Assembly: GCA_015478945.1 (NCBI GenBank)
Contig: JABUQX010088529.1
Span: forward strand, 1-62,500
From: Trachelipus rathkii
Lineage: Eukaryota > Arthropoda > Malacostraca > Isopoda > Trachelipodidae
Direction: 5' to 3'
Length of the DNA stretch: 62,500 nt
Shown here in pieces: positions 47,881-60,589 of this stretch. How positions within the stretch are numbered: the first letter of the stretch is position 1; each line of letters begins with the position of its first letter. The translations under genes were made by a program, and so were the position numbers. A model generated the notes under the pieces. That model searched no databases and was not told the DNA's origin. It was given only the letters and a program-made list of their open reading frames with translations.

Positions 47881-49385
47881 AACGTTATAATTTATTAAAA
47901 ATTTTTTATGTTTTTTTAAGACACTTACATTTATATTTTCATTCAAATATATACTAAAATTATTTCAAAGTTTCTTTAATAACTTCTATAACTAAAACCA
48001 GCCATTATCTTATTGAACACAAATTTATTATTAACTGTTAATATTTTTTTTTTATATTAAATTTTATTAATATTAAGTTTTTATATAATTTTTTACTAAA
48101 ATTTTTGAAATTTTATTAAATTAAACTATATTTTTATCTGTACCTTTAAATGCAATTAAATCAGTACAATCATGTTTTACAGTTGCAGCCCTAGCTATTC
48201 TTTCACCTCTACAAACCCCTAAGCTATGCACAGCCTTTGTCTCTATTGACTTACCTGCTTAACAATTATCTTTAGACCATGTAATAAAGTATAAATATAA
48301 CAAAATAACGATTTCTCTGCTAATAACATGGTATTTTATTAAAATATTCTAAGTTTTTAATTTAAAAAATAACAAGTTATCTTCACAACTTTACATTTAT
48401 ATTATGTTCGCTTTCGATGTTAACTAAAATATTCAAAGTTTTTTATAATATTGTGATTCTTTAATTTCATCTTATTATTATACTATGTACATTGGACATA
48501 TCCTCACGAGAAAACTACAACAACAGCAACATCTTACAGCATACGAAACTGTACTCTCTCTCGTAATGTGTTTTGAAATTATAATACTAATTTAGGCTAA
48601 AATTTTAGGTTATAAACTTTGTATCCCGGGCGATTTTTTAGGCCCTAATACTCCAGGTCAAATATATTTAAACTGACCCTTTCTGTAAAATGTGGTGCAA
48701 TAACTACGTTAGGCTTAAATTTAGGCTAATTAGGATAATCCTTTTTGTATCCCAGGCTGATTTAACCCTAAACCAGGTCAAAGGTAATTCCAGTATAGAC
48801 AGGATCATTGTATATTATTATTATTTTTATAAATATATTTTTCAAACTGAAACATGCCTGGATGGTAGAATCCCTTTAAGCAGTAGAAGAATGTTTTCGC
48901 TTAACTTGTGATTGTCGGAGTATCCTTATTCTATATGACTCGTATGTGATTGGTCGAGAATTAATTTATCGTCTTTTGAAATTAACTTTGTTCTTTAAAC
49001 TGTATTTGAGGAGGTGTGTTTTATTAAATCTTTTAGACCCAATCATTTTAAATCAATATTCTGTTCATCTTTAGCTGTTAAGCGGTGCCAAGTTATCTGA
49101 TTCTGTATTAAAAGTATCATATTTTTACTAAAGGTAAATAGCTAATTTTTGAAAAAACTTAAAAAAAAAAAATTACCTTTAACAAAATCCTACCAAGGTC
49201 AATCTTAATTTTTTTTTTAAAATTATAATTTCACTTAGCAAACATTAATATTAATTCTCTCGATTTATAGTAGATCACGTGAGAAAACGCAAGAGCGCCG
49301 CAAGCGCGACCCGGTGTGGAACAGCCGCATGAAACGCACGCCGGTAGTAATTTACTTAAACGCGTGTATCGCGAAAATATGGCAA

Positions 49386-50159
49386 GCGTTGTATTTCAAA
49401 AAGTGGTAGGGTATACAGCCTAGAGGATGATATCTTTTTGACACCGTCCATTCAGTATGTATGATATTAGTTTGTGTACTGTATCAGGTATATTTTACGA
49501 ATATTATAACATATGTTCAAGCGCGTAAGTTTATTTAAAATCCTGACGTATAACGCAGTGTTTATTAAAAACTAGTGAGATATCTTGATGGCTTCTACAG
49601 AATGCTACAACAAGCTGATATGAAGGAAGAGGTAAAATGAACTTACATACTTACTCGATGTTTTTGAAGTAATAATGAATGATATGAATACGCAATAACT
49701 GGAAATCATAAAGGAATTACGCTGTTATGTACAAATGGGGGAAGTTTTTATTATGCATGTACACACATTGTGTATTTAATTAATTAATATAGTAGTTATG
49801 TAATAATATTTTACTTGAAGTTTTTTCATAAAATTATTAATAGAGAAGATTAAAACCGTAAAGACATACTTGAAAAGGGAGGGAATGGGATAACTTCTAT
49901 ACATTAACTCTACCCTCAAGGAATTAAAACTTTAGGATAAATAAAACAACTGCTTTTCTACAAAACAATATGTTTCTTTTCAAAACTAAATGTTTTTTTC
50001 AAGAAACTTTATTAGTGAATGTTTACTAATAAATAAAAATTAAAAATGTTCAAGTTTGTAAAGAAAATAAAATGAACGATCCTCATAATAATAGGAAACG
50101 GTAATATTTGAAAAATACAAATATGATTAATGAAAAGTATTCAAGGCGTATCATAAAGA
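49386..50159. other. unique spacer at the centre of the palindrome
   Basis: About 775 bp that I cannot align to itself in inverted orientation, in contrast to the arms. AT-rich, with no frame above 60 codons and no recognised motif. Its length argues against a simple missed-adapter hairpin read, which would leave almost no spacer. Confidence 0.6.
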
Positions 50160-51659
50160 ATATATTTCGCGACGGTAGTAATAATTTAATCGCCGGCGTT
50201 GAGTTCTAAAGCGGAACTGTTCGTTCACCGGGATACGCGCTGCGGGCGCTCTTGCCGTTTTACTTCAAACGTGATCTACTAAAATATAAAGTGAATTAAT
50301 TAATTAATACTATCTAAGTGAATTTTATTAATTTTTATTATTACTCAATGTAAGTATTTTTTATTATAAAAATAATATGATACACTTAGTAAAAATAAAA
50401 ACACTTTTAATAATACAAATCAGATAACTTGTTCACCGCTTAAGCTAAAATGACATATGATATAAAAATGAGTTGGGGTCTAAAAGATATTAAAACACAC
50501 CTGCTCAATACAAGTTTAAAGTAACAATAGTTAATTTTCAAAAAACGCATAAACATAAGTCTCAGACAACTCACATACGAGGTTCATCATAAGAATAAGG
50601 ATTAATCCGACCATCTTTAACAAGTATAGGAAACATTCCTTCTTACCTCTTAAAGGAATCTTACCGATCCAGCATGTTTCAGTTGAAAATAAATTTATAA
50701 AAAAATAATAATAATAAAAAACTGATTCGTCTTTACTGGAATTACCTTTTGACCGGTATTAGGCTTAATCAGCTGGATACAACAACGGCTTATCTAAATT
50801 TCGAGGCCTAATTTTTAGGTAACGTAGTTATTAGCACCAACATTTTTACAGAAAAAGGTCATTTTGAAATATATTTTGACCTCGAATTAGGCCTAAATCG
50901 CCCGGGATACAAAAAGGATTATCCTAAATTTGGGCCTAAAGTAGTAGTTATTTCAACACATTTTTACAGAGAGAGGTAGTTTCGGATCTGTAACGAGTGC
51001 GGGTTGTTGTGTTTTCTCCGTGATGGATTGTCCGAGATCGCTACTAGATTATTAATAATAAAAATAAACAAGAAAATCCGAATTTATTTAACAAACTTTG
51101 AAATCTTTTTAGTTAACATCTGACGAAATAATATAAATGTAAGTGATAATTGATATATTTATAAATAAAAACATTAGACAGATATATAAAAATACATTAC
51201 TTATGTCTAGAAAGAAGAACTTTTTTTTTGTTATTTTTATACTTAATTAACAATAGGCTAGATGAATGTAAGCAGTAAAGTTCCAATAGAAGCAAAAACG
51301 TGCATAGCTTGGTTGTAGAGGGGAGCCTCAGAGTTGGCGCTGACCTTACTGATATTAACATCGAATTTTATCTGACTCTTAAGAGCTACGTAAATACTAT
51401 GTTTTTAATAAAATTATACAATAAATTTATTAAAATAAAGTTTTATTATAAAAAACTTGGACTAGTATATAAACATTTATAACACAAAGTATTACAAGTT
51501 AAAATAAAAATTCTTTGTTCAAAGATAATGATTTGTTATAGATAAATTATTTAAGAAAAACTTTGAAATATTTTCGAATTTAAAATTTGAAAACATGAGA
51601 TTAATCATAAATGTTTCGTGCTTCTTAACTTATAAACATAATAAAAAATGTTTCTTAAT

Positions 51660-52240
51660 AAAAATTATACGTTATGTGTGTTAGTGAGTGGGCATGTGTG
51701 TGGTGTGTGTGTGTGTGTGTGTTGTGTTTTGTGTGTGTGTGCGTGTGTAAGTAATTCTGTGTGTGACTGTAAGTAATCGTGTGAGTGTAAGTAAATCTGT
51801 GGTGTGTGAGTGTAGTAATCTGTGTGAGTTAAGTAAATCTGCGTGTGGTAAGTTAAAGCTGTTTGTGTGTGAGTGTAAGTAATCTTGTGTGGTTGTAAGT
51901 TGTAAATGTATTGCTTATATTTAAAGCATTGTGTCATTTAGTGATTCAATGTTGGTATCAAGTGTCATGTGTAATGTGTTTGTTATTTAAGTGTAAGTGG
52001 TGGTTGGTTATGTGTAGTGATGTGAGTAGATGATGTTGTGACATCTGTAGGTGACCGAATGTGTAATAGGTGTTAAATGTAAGTGTCTATGGTATTAATG
52101 TAAGTGTTCCATAGGTGTGAATGTTGTGTATTTAAGTGTCATAGTTTGAATATAAAGTAATAACAAGTGTAATGTGTTGTGTGTGTGTGTGTGTGTGGGT
52201 GTGTGGTTGTGTGTGTGTGTTTGTGTGTTCTAAATAATAC
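51660..52240 (-). repeat. (GT)n and GTGTGAGTGTAAGTAA repeats, right arm
   Basis: (GT)n tracts and GTGTGAGTGTAAGTAATCTG-type units, mirror of 47340-47880. The 90-codon frame at 51937-51665 (-) is the repeat translated (THTH runs) and not a gene. Confidence 0.85.
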
Positions 52241-52374
52241 AATAGGCATGAAGTAAATACTAAGTAATAATACATAATAAATAAAAATAAAATAATAAAA
52301 ATAATAAAATAATAATAAAAATAATAAAAATAAATAATAAAGTCACAATTTTAAAGCACTATTATTAACTCACA

Positions 52375-53085
52375 AAAACATAATGTTATAATATATGAGT
52401 TAAAGCAATAAAACATATGAGATTAAGCAGTAAAACTACTATGAGTTTCAAGCAGTAAACATGAGTTAAAGCCGGTAAATACATGAGTCTAAAGGCAGTA
52501 GCGTAAAAACAAAGATACTTAATTCCCTACCCTTGGTGTTAGGTCAACTTTATTGATTTACCTGATTATTCTGTATTCCGGGTATGTAATGTTTAATAAT
52601 AATATGATTAAAGCAGTAAAACATATGAGTTAAAGCAGTAAACATGAAGTTAAAGCAGTAAAACGTAAAACAAAAGCTACTAATTACCCTATGGTGATAT
52701 GTATTGACATCCTATTGATTTACTGATTTCTCTTTAAGGTTGTAATGTTAATAAATATATGAAGATTAAGTGCAGTAAAGGATATGAGTTAAAACAGTAA
52801 AACATGATAGTTAAAGCGTAAAACATGAGTTAAAGCAGTAAAGCAGTAAAAACAAAAGCATACTAACCCTTGTTGCTATGTAACACCTCTATTAGATTTT
52901 ACTGATTTAACTGCTTAAGGTATGTAATTTTAATAAATTTGTGAGTTTAAAGCAGTAAAACATATGAGATAAAGCAGTAAAACATAAAGCAGTAAAACAT
53001 GAGTTAAAACAAAAGCATACTAATCCTTAGGTGTTAGGTATGATTTGATTTTTACTGATTTACTGCTTTTAAGGTATGTAATGTT
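52375..53085 (-). repeat. ATGAGTTAAAGCAGTAAAA minisatellite, right arm
   Basis: Mirror of 46370-47165: units of ATATGAGTTAAAGCAGTAAA in clusters with a linker holding CTGATTTACTGCTTTAAGGT. Confidence 0.85.
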
Positions 53086-53334
53086 AAATGTTTTTAATAA
53101 AATTTCTTCTTACAATTTTATAAAATAAAATGTTTATATATAGACAATACTGCTGGTTTTTTCTTTTACAACAATTTCTTAAAAATTTATAAAATTAAAA
53201 GTATTAGTATATATATAATAGATGTCTGTAATGAGTTACAGTTTTAGGTTCGCAGAAAATATTTTTAAATAAAAAATGTTTAAGTATGAAATAAAAATGA
53301 ATGACTCGTAGTATTATATATTATATATTTTTTT

Positions 53335-53525
53335 CATTCGCAGCAGGGAATATTGTGCCTGGCGGGCAACGCGGCGGCGGTTACTCGGAAATATTGTGGC
53401 TGCGGGCGCACGCGGCGGGCACGGGGACGCGGCGGACGGGGACGCGGAGGGGCGCACCTGCGGGTGCGGGGCTGATTGTCTTTGCGCGGAGGGCGCCTGC
53501 TGTCGCCTTGGTGTTCCACTTATGA
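53335..53525 (-). repeat. GC-rich block, right arm
   Basis: Mirror of 45870-46055 (GGGCACGGGGACGCGGCGGA, GCGGAGGGGCGCACCTGCGG). Compared with its partner it has many substitutions and indels. It is one of the few GC-rich islands of the window. Confidence 0.75.
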
Positions 53526-55325
53526 CTAGGGGAAGACATCAATATTAGCTCTGTTCTATGATGTACGGAAGAAAAGGTGCTAGAAAAGTTTAGAAAATGC
53601 TAACTCATAGTAGGAACATCTAAGCAACTTATAATTACATCAATACGCAAGTGTTAATGGGTAAGTGTAATGTGCCTATGGGTGAAGTGTAATAAGTGTC
53701 CATATGGGTGATGGTAAGTGTCTATGACAGTGTTAAATGTGTATAAGTTTTCATAGTGTGTTATAGTGTCATAAGTGAATGTGTGTATAGTGTCATAGTG
53801 TATGTGGTGTATAAGTGACATAGTGTGTAATATATGTGCTAGAAAAGACTAACTCATAGTAGAAAGCATCCTAGCACTTGTAATTATACCCAATGCGATT
53901 CTCATCCTTATAACTAGGAAGGTAGAACCTATAATTAGGGCTTAATTCAAGGCTCAGGGGAGATAGAAAAAGGCTTGAAAAAAGTGGCACTCAGTGGCAC
54001 TATTGGCAATCATTGGGCACTATGATGGCACTCACTTGCATCATTGGCACTTCACTTGGCCTTCATTTGGCAATCATTGGCACTCCTTGGCACTTCACCT
54101 GGCACTCTACCAAGGCACTCAAGAATAAATCATATGAACACTAATAGAACATCAACTAGATACATACACGTAGTAGAACGAAAATTATGTGATTCGGGTG
54201 GGACAACGAGTGGCCAAAAATTAGCGTAGGGCAAAATTGGATTCCATGGTATAATGATGGCAAGGTCAAGGCTTCGAAATATATGGTCAACAAGGTTTAG
54301 ACATCAAAAAATAGGGCTAAGTCCCTAAATGAAGGACAAAAAATTCGTGGGTCAAAATTGACCCATGGTATCTGTCAAGCTTTGGAAAAAGGTCAAGGAC
54401 AAAAAAAAGTAAGACATCAAAAAAGGCTAAGCCCCTAAAGGGTGGACAAAAATTAGGGTGGGCCAAATTGACCCATGGAAGATAAAGGGTTGATCGAAAA
54501 AATTAGTGTCATAGTGAATGTGTGTCGTGAGTGTAAGTGTCATAGTGAAATGTGTGTATAAGTGTAATTAGGTGTGTGGTGTGATGTGTGTGGATGTGTT
54601 GTGTGTGTGAGTGATGGTGTGTGATGGTAAGGTGTTTCAAGTTAAGCGCATAGATCACATACATGGTTCAAGTAGGAAACGAAATATGTACTTTTGGTGG
54701 CGACACGAGTGGCCAAAAATTTGGCGTGGGCCAAAATTTGACCTACCATGCGTATAATGGCAAGGTCAAGGCCGAAATATAATGGTCAAACAAGGTTAAG
54801 ACATCAAAAAGGGCTATGCCCCTAAAGGAAGGAAAAAAATTACCGTAGGTCAAAATTGACCCATGGTTTCTGTCAAGCTTTGGATGAAATAGGTCAAGGA
54901 CAAAGGTTTAAAGGACAGAAATCAAATTAAAAGGGCTACAGCCCCTAAAGGGTGGCCAAATTATTAGGGTGGGCCAAAATTGACCCATGGAAGAACCAAA
55001 GGGACTTGGTCGAAAAAACTTAGGGTGGGAGTAGTACAATACGGTTGCTGACGAAACGTTTGGGCAACCTTCTTCTTCGAGGGTTGCAAAAATTAGGGTT
55101 GCCAAAAAAATTTAGGTAGGTTTGCCGAAAAAAATTAGGTTGCAAGAGACATTAGGGTGCCAAAAAAATTTGCTGCCAAAAGTCAAGGCCCAAAAAGGTC
55201 AAGGTCAGGTAAAAAATTCGAGCTCGAATAAAGTCGCGGTATACAAAAAAGGTCAGTGGGTTTTTCGTCGAGACATGTGGGTTTTTTCCCTCGAAAAGGG
55301 GGCGGAGCTACCGTAGTCCAAATAC

Positions 55326-56420
55326 CGGGCTTCCTTCATTTGTTCCCAGATTTGTTCAGTTTCAACTTGTTTCACATTCAACTGATTTACTTTCGAGCGC
55401 TCTTACATACTTATCCTTGTTACTTTGTCAACTTAGTCTCAACTCTTAATTCTACCCAACTTTCTTCCGTAATCACTTCCTCTCTCATACCAAGCTTTCA
55501 ATAGATTAATTTCCATAGAAAAACATAATGATCCCGGCATATAACCTCATTACACTAATCCTCATCTGATTTTAACTCCAAATTCCATACTTCAACATTC
55601 ACTGCATTGACGTCGTAGATTTCAGTCATTTCTACCTCGATAACCATCTCTACATACACCAAGGCGAGTGAACTTTTGTGTATACTGATATAATCATGCG
55701 TCACTGGGCAGTATTACTTGAATACAATTCTCTGCAAAATGATTCAAACACCATTCCTACCATTCTCTATTTTCGCCCGTACCCAATTAGTCACTGTTTA
55801 TACCATCCAAAAAGTCCGTTTTTGATCACGTATCCAAACCATATAGGTCGCCCAACACAATCTTAATCTGATGCTTTCACTCACCCCATCCAAAACATTG
55901 TTTAGATTATCCCAGAAACGCGTTCTCTGTTAACATCACTTCAATTCAAAATACGAGTAGAGCACAAATATCCTTGATGTTTTTCAAACTTAAATTTTAA
56001 AACCATTAGATTTTAGATACTAAAAAATCTACGCCACAACAAAAATCGCAACAATAGCTGTAACAAGGTCACTCATAGAAATATGCAACACAAACTCTTT
56101 CGCTTCCTGCTCATGTCCATCTCACTCAGGCAATATCCCAAAATTTCACACCAACACCATCATCTCACAGCATCTTTCATGGGCTTCGTATATAATCACA
56201 GAGAAAAAAAAAATTAAAATTTACCGACTTTAATAAAGGTAACATCCATAGGCACCTTCAGAATCTTCTTATACATTTATCTCTCTGACACTTCCATGTA
56301 CCATAACGCACATTATACAATTGTCGAAAAATACAAGGTGCTTCACGCGATCATGACATATGTCGAGGCCTGCAAAAGCATACTTAGCAAGAGATAGGTG
56401 GTAGTGGGCAGAAAACTCAA
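55326..56420. other. unique sequence right of the palindrome, no confident gene
   Basis: Composition is more even, and pyrimidine-rich on the plus strand. Short plus frames (55256-55504, 55678-55866) have no recognised motif. I see no array or element. Confidence 0.45.
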
Positions 56421-56760
56421 CTACCGTTGTCCCTTTAGTTGCCTTCTACGACACGCAGAACTTACGCTGTGGGAATTCTTTCTCCCCACATACACAGGGA
56501 TATAAGGAAAGGTGTTGTCTGTAATAATGATGTTAATGTTTATGTCCTGTTTGTAATTCGAAGAGTCTACTCCGTGTAAGAAGAGTGTGGATATGGAACG
56601 CAAAAGGAGGCGAACTATTGGGCATGGATGTCATGGCGATATTATACCACAAACCAAATGCCCAAAGGGATGTACCTTATCGCTACGAGTGCGTTACCCT
56701 CCCTCTGCCCATTTAGTCGCCTCTTACGACACGTAGAACGAATGGTATGGTTATTTTTAC
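56420..56760 (-). repeat. two copies of a TCGCCTyyTACGACACG repeat
   Basis: GTCCCTTTAGTTGCCTTCTACGACACGCAGAACTTACG at 56430-56467 and CATTTAGTCGCCTCTTACGACACGTAGAACGAATGG at 56710-56745 are versions of one motif. It is followed in the first copy by CACATACACAGGGATAT. The minus strand reads GTGTCGTA(A/G)(G/A)AGGC(G/A)ACTAAA. I recall this motif as a dispersed repeat tail in decapod genomes. The intervening 240 bp is not recognised. Confidence 0.65.
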
Positions 56761-57000
56761 ACCTCTACAATATAATATTATATTATTATATATTTTATTA
56801 AGAATAATATTATAATATATATATATTATATATATATATATAAATATATATATTTAATGATAAAATAAAAAAATAAATATATATATATTATTCAACAATA
56901 ATAATAATGCGTGGGAGAAAAGAGAGAGAGAGAGAGCTAGAGCCAGAGAGAGAGAGAGAGAAGAGAGATGAGAGAGAGAGAGAGAGACCAAAGACACAAT
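56761..57000. repeat. (AT)n tract and (GA)n microsatellite
   Basis: (AT)n/A-rich at 56761-56890, then (GA)n clusters at 56920-56990. The minus-strand 61-codon frame across the (GA)n is serine/leucine repeat. Confidence 0.9.
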
Positions 57001-57590
57001 ATACTCCAGAATTAAAGAAGCAAACTCCGAATACGAATAAAATTAACACAACATTTGAAAGTAAGTAAATCAAAGGAGGTAAAGAAATAAAAAAAGAAGA
57101 GAAAAAGTGTTGGAGACCTTACCATTGGAATATATGTAAGAATGAGCTTAGTTGTTAAGTCTGGGATCAGAGAAGTGAGCAGAGAAATGATGACTTATGT
57201 GAAAAGATTTGGCACACAAGCTCTCTCCTCTTTGGAAGAGGTAGATGACCAGAGAGATCAAAGAGCAGCATCCTTTGTAATGGCGACAGTATAAGGGGAA
57301 ATGACACAATATTTCTAATTGAAGAAAGAAATTGGAAAGAATCAGTGAGAGAAGAATTGATAAGGCGAATACTTAATAAAAGATAGCTTTATATCCTAGA
57401 TATTTGTTGCACACTCCTTATAGGGACGAACAACATTCATTTAAAGAGGAAGCAAAGGGATCGTACGAAGAAATTTGAAAGCCCCCTCAGAAAACCTTAA
57501 CTTTTAGAAACTTGCCTAGAAAGAAATACAGTGCGATGTTTCCAAGGAAGATCAAAAGCAGGAATATAACAAGAATATAAGATATTATGA
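57001..57590. other. unassigned purine-rich sequence
   Basis: GA-rich on the plus strand with several short open stretches, none recognised. No array. Confidence 0.4.
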
Positions 57591-57745
57591 ACATTGAAAG
57601 GTCTTGAGTTGTATTTTATTGAAATATTAAGTACTTTGAAAGTATCAAGAAGATTGTTACAAGGATATGAGTTGTAATTTATTGAAAGTATGAAGGTATT
57701 TGAAAGTATTAAGAACATTGAAAGGTATGAGTTGTATTCTTCTAA
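57591..57745 (+). repeat. ~60-bp tandem repeat, about 2.5 copies
   Basis: Units contain ACATTGAAAGGT(C/A)TGAGTTGTA, TTATTGAAA(G)TAT and a (C)TTTGAAAGTAT(C/T)AAGAA end, at about 57591, 57648 and 57713. Confidence 0.75.
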
Positions 57746-57779
57746 GAAGAATATTGTAGTTTTGTATGGAAGATTATAT

Positions 57780-58030
57780 CACTATATATATATATATATT
57801 TTACTATATATATATATATATATATATATAAATTATTTTTAATAATATACTATATATATAGTATTACTCAATTCTAAATACAGTAAATTCAAATTAGCAA
57901 GAAACAGCTTCACTCATATTATATTAATATATATAATATATATATAATTATATATACTATTATTATTTATTATATATAATAACTATATACTTATATATAT
58001 ATATATATATATATATAATTATATATATAT

Positions 58031-58067
<37 letters not shown>

Positions 58068-58260
58068 ATATTATATATATATAATATATTATATACTAAG
58101 ATTATTATAAATATATTAAGTATTAAAAGCACAATCAGTGATATAATAATAATATAATATAATAAAATAATAATAATATACTAATAATAATATAATATAA
58201 ATAAATAATAATAATAGGATATAATTAATGAATAATAATAATAATAATAATAATATGAGT
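57780..58260. repeat. (AT)n tracts and (AAT)n repeat
   Basis: (AT)n at 57780-57865 and 57925-58095, then (AAT/ATA)n at 58140-58255. Confidence 0.9.
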
Positions 58261-58714
58261 TAATGTACTTTATTTTTATATTTCAATAATAAACTAATTA
58301 TATTATTACTTTAATAATAAAATTCTTTTATGATTGAGAATTTCATATTTAAATGGTCGTCTAATTAACGTAGTTAATTTTTCCCGATTTACAAAAAAAA
58401 AAAAAAATTTACAAAACTTTTGTTAAAAGATTGTTTCAAAAGATTTTGAAACTAAGAAATTCTTATATTAATGCTAAATTTAATGTTAATTTTTTAATTA
58501 TATTTAATGGATATTATTTTACCTTACTTTATAAACGAAGAAGGAAGTCAAAGATTGAAAAGTCACTTTCAAAGTTTGGACTTGGAGTTTGAACAAGACG
58601 TAAAAATCTGCAAATCCTGCGCTCGTTGTAAAAGAATTAAATCGGTAAATCATAAAGTGGTCCTCATCGACTTGTTTACATTTAGCTGATAATGGGGACC
58701 AGAAGTGACAGCTG
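58261..58714. other. AT-rich sequence with a short unassigned frame
   Basis: A 60-codon plus frame at 58507-58689 starts with ATG and includes LDLEFEQDVKICKSCARCKR, with two close cysteine pairs. It is the least repeat-like frame in the right end of the window, but it is short and isolated. I cannot tell a gene fragment from chance. Confidence 0.3.
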
Positions 58715-58926
58715 TATTAATATATATACTTTATATAGATTATATTATTATAAATATATATATTTTATATATATATATATATTACTATTTATATAATATA
58801 TATATATAATATCTATATAATAATACATATAATATATATAGTATATATATATATATATATTATATAGATAGATTATCTATATAAGATATATATATATATA
58901 TAGGTATATATGTATATACTTTACGG

Positions 58927-58961
<35 letters not shown>

Positions 58962-59256
58962 CTTTTTTAATTATATAATATATATAATATATATAGTAGT
59001 ATAGTATATTATAATATATATATAGCCTTCAGTCCGATAATGTAAGTCTTTAAAATCTATTAACTTTTGTAAGGATTGTACTCCTAGAAAAGTAATCAGA
59101 AGTAAACAGCAAACTTTTGCAAAATTTGAAATACTAATTGTAGTATTTTATATTGGGTATTGTAATTGGCCTTCATTGTAGAGTCCTAAAATATTCGTTT
59201 GGGCACCGCAGATTGAAAGAGCGTTGGCACAGAGAGTATATTATTATATATATACT

Positions 59257-59314
<58 letters not shown>

Positions 59315-59550
59315 ATATTATTATTAATATATTATATTTATATTATATATATTATATATATATAAATATTATTAAGATAAATAAAATAATATATATATAT
59401 AATATATATATAAATATATATTATATTATATATATTATATATATATATACAGTATATAATACTATATATAATATTATATAATTATATATATAAGTATATA
59501 TAGTATATATATAAATATTATATATATATAACTTATATATATTATATCAA
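58715..59550. repeat. (AT)n tracts around a short unique segment
   Basis: (AT)n at 58715-59025 and 59235-59550, separated by about 210 bp of ordinary sequence (59026-59234) with no recognised feature. Confidence 0.9.
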
Positions 59551-59559
59551 GTTGTAGAA

Positions 59560-59800
59560 AATTTTGGTTTAAACTTTACAGCCACACTCATAATCTCAAA
59601 ACCTAAATACCGCTATTCGCGAAAAGGAATACCATTGCTGGAAAGCTGGATCATATTTCAGTGCGGAAAATGTACCTCAAAATAAAATAAATAAATAAAA
59701 CAAAATTAACAAAAACAAAAAATACTCCAAAAACTAAATAGTAAGCGAAAGGAATACATTTTGGAATCACTGGGTAAATTTTAGATAGGTAAAATGTAAA
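59560..59800 (+). repeat. left member of an inverted repeat pair
   Basis: Contains TTGGTTTAAACTTTACAGCC, CGAAAGGAATACATTTTGGA and ATCACTGGGTAAATTTTA. The same words, in complement, occur at 60590-60765 (TTTGCCCAGGGATTCCAACA, GTGGCTTTTAAACCAATATA). Confidence 0.7.
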
Positions 59801-59926
59801 AAATAAAAAAAAATTAAAAAAATTTAATGTTAATATTTATTCAGTAATATGATTAGAGAGCCTATTTAGAGAGCTTTTATTGGTTACTGCGTTAAAAATA
59901 AAATAGACTTTCTATTAAATTTTGCT

Positions 59927-60150
59927 TTTTTTTTTTTTTTTACAAAGATATAAGGTATACCGCACGATGGCAGGAGTCGGGGTCTCCGCCTTCCGGGGAC
60001 TACGGGGTGGACTAATTCCCCCTCGGGTAAGGGTTCCGACCCCGCTCTTTGGTAATTGGTGTCGCGGGGGTTCTCCGGCCTCTCCGCTTACGGGGTATCG
60101 AAACGTCCCTCTGTGGTTCCACAGTCGGCTCGAGCCCCTACTTTACAATA
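59927..60150 (-). mobile_element. GC-rich insert with poly(A) on the minus strand, possible retro-copy
   Basis: A sharply bounded GC-rich block (59968-60145; for example CCGGCCTCTCCGCTTACGGG) starts next to a run of T at 59928-59942. Read on the minus strand, a GC-rich sequence ends in a poly(A) tail, the pattern of a processed retro-copy or SINE. The plus-strand 93-codon frame (MAGVGVSAFRGLRGGL) is proline/glycine/arginine rich and probably a by-product of GC content. No box A or box B is convincing. Family unknown. Confidence 0.45.
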
Positions 60151-60285
60151 AATATAATATATTAATATATATAATAAGTAATATAATAATAATTATATCA
60201 TAAATATAGAAATATATTTATACTTTTATACTCTTATAATATATATATATATATATATATTATAATAATAATATTAATATACTAC

Positions 60286-60334
<49 letters not shown>

Positions 60335-60480
60335 CTATATATATATAATATCTATATATTATATTTATATACCATTATATATATATATTATATAAGGTAA
60401 ATATATAATATATATAGGTAAATATATATATATATTAATACATATAATTATATTATCATTATATTATATATATATATATA
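60151..60480. repeat. (AT)n tract
   Basis: TATATA and TAATATA runs with few interruptions. Confidence 0.9.
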
Positions 60481-60589
60481 TTATGTCCTGCTCCTAAATA
60501 AAATAGCCATAATTTATTTTATTTACCTTATTAATTTATTTAATTTTTTTACAATTATATTTTAAGCTAAAAATATTCCAAAAATGTAA

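Larger units (their letters stand above)
44095..49385 (+). repeat. left arm of an 11.2 kb imperfect palindrome
   Basis: This arm matches the complement of 50160-55325 in colinear order. The outer end GGTATTGGACTCGTAGCTCC (44099-44118) pairs with the end near 55324. The (CA)n and TTGACC-rich part pairs with 54240-55200, the GC-rich block at 45880-46050 with 53340-53525, the TGCTTTAACTCAT minisatellite with 52375-53085, the CA-rich block with 51660-52240, and the TTTAGGC block at 48590-48780 with 50750-50960. The inner end TAGTAGATCACGTGAGAAAA (near 49270) pairs with 50283 and leftward. By eye the arms differ at perhaps one base in four to six, mostly by indels. No transposase is recognised. 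Confidence 0.85.
50160..55325 (-). repeat. right arm of an 11.2 kb imperfect palindrome
   Basis: Colinear complement of 44095-49385 (see that entry for the pairs). The outer end reads GGAGCTACCGTAGTCCAAAT at about 55304-55324. The inner end, from about 50160, contains TTTCGCGACGGTAGTAATAA and GCGCTCTTGCCG. The sequence just outside (GGGCTTCCTTCATTTG) does not match the sequence outside the left arm, and I find no clear target-site duplication. Confidence 0.85.

Noticed and set aside
51665..51937. 90-codon minus-strand frame
   Set aside because: Threonine/histidine runs from the (GT)n-type repeat.
59922..60203. 93-codon plus-strand frame starting MAGVGVSAF as a gene
   Set aside because: It starts next to a T-run that is better read as a minus-strand poly(A), is confined to a GC-rich insert and ends in (AT)n sequence.
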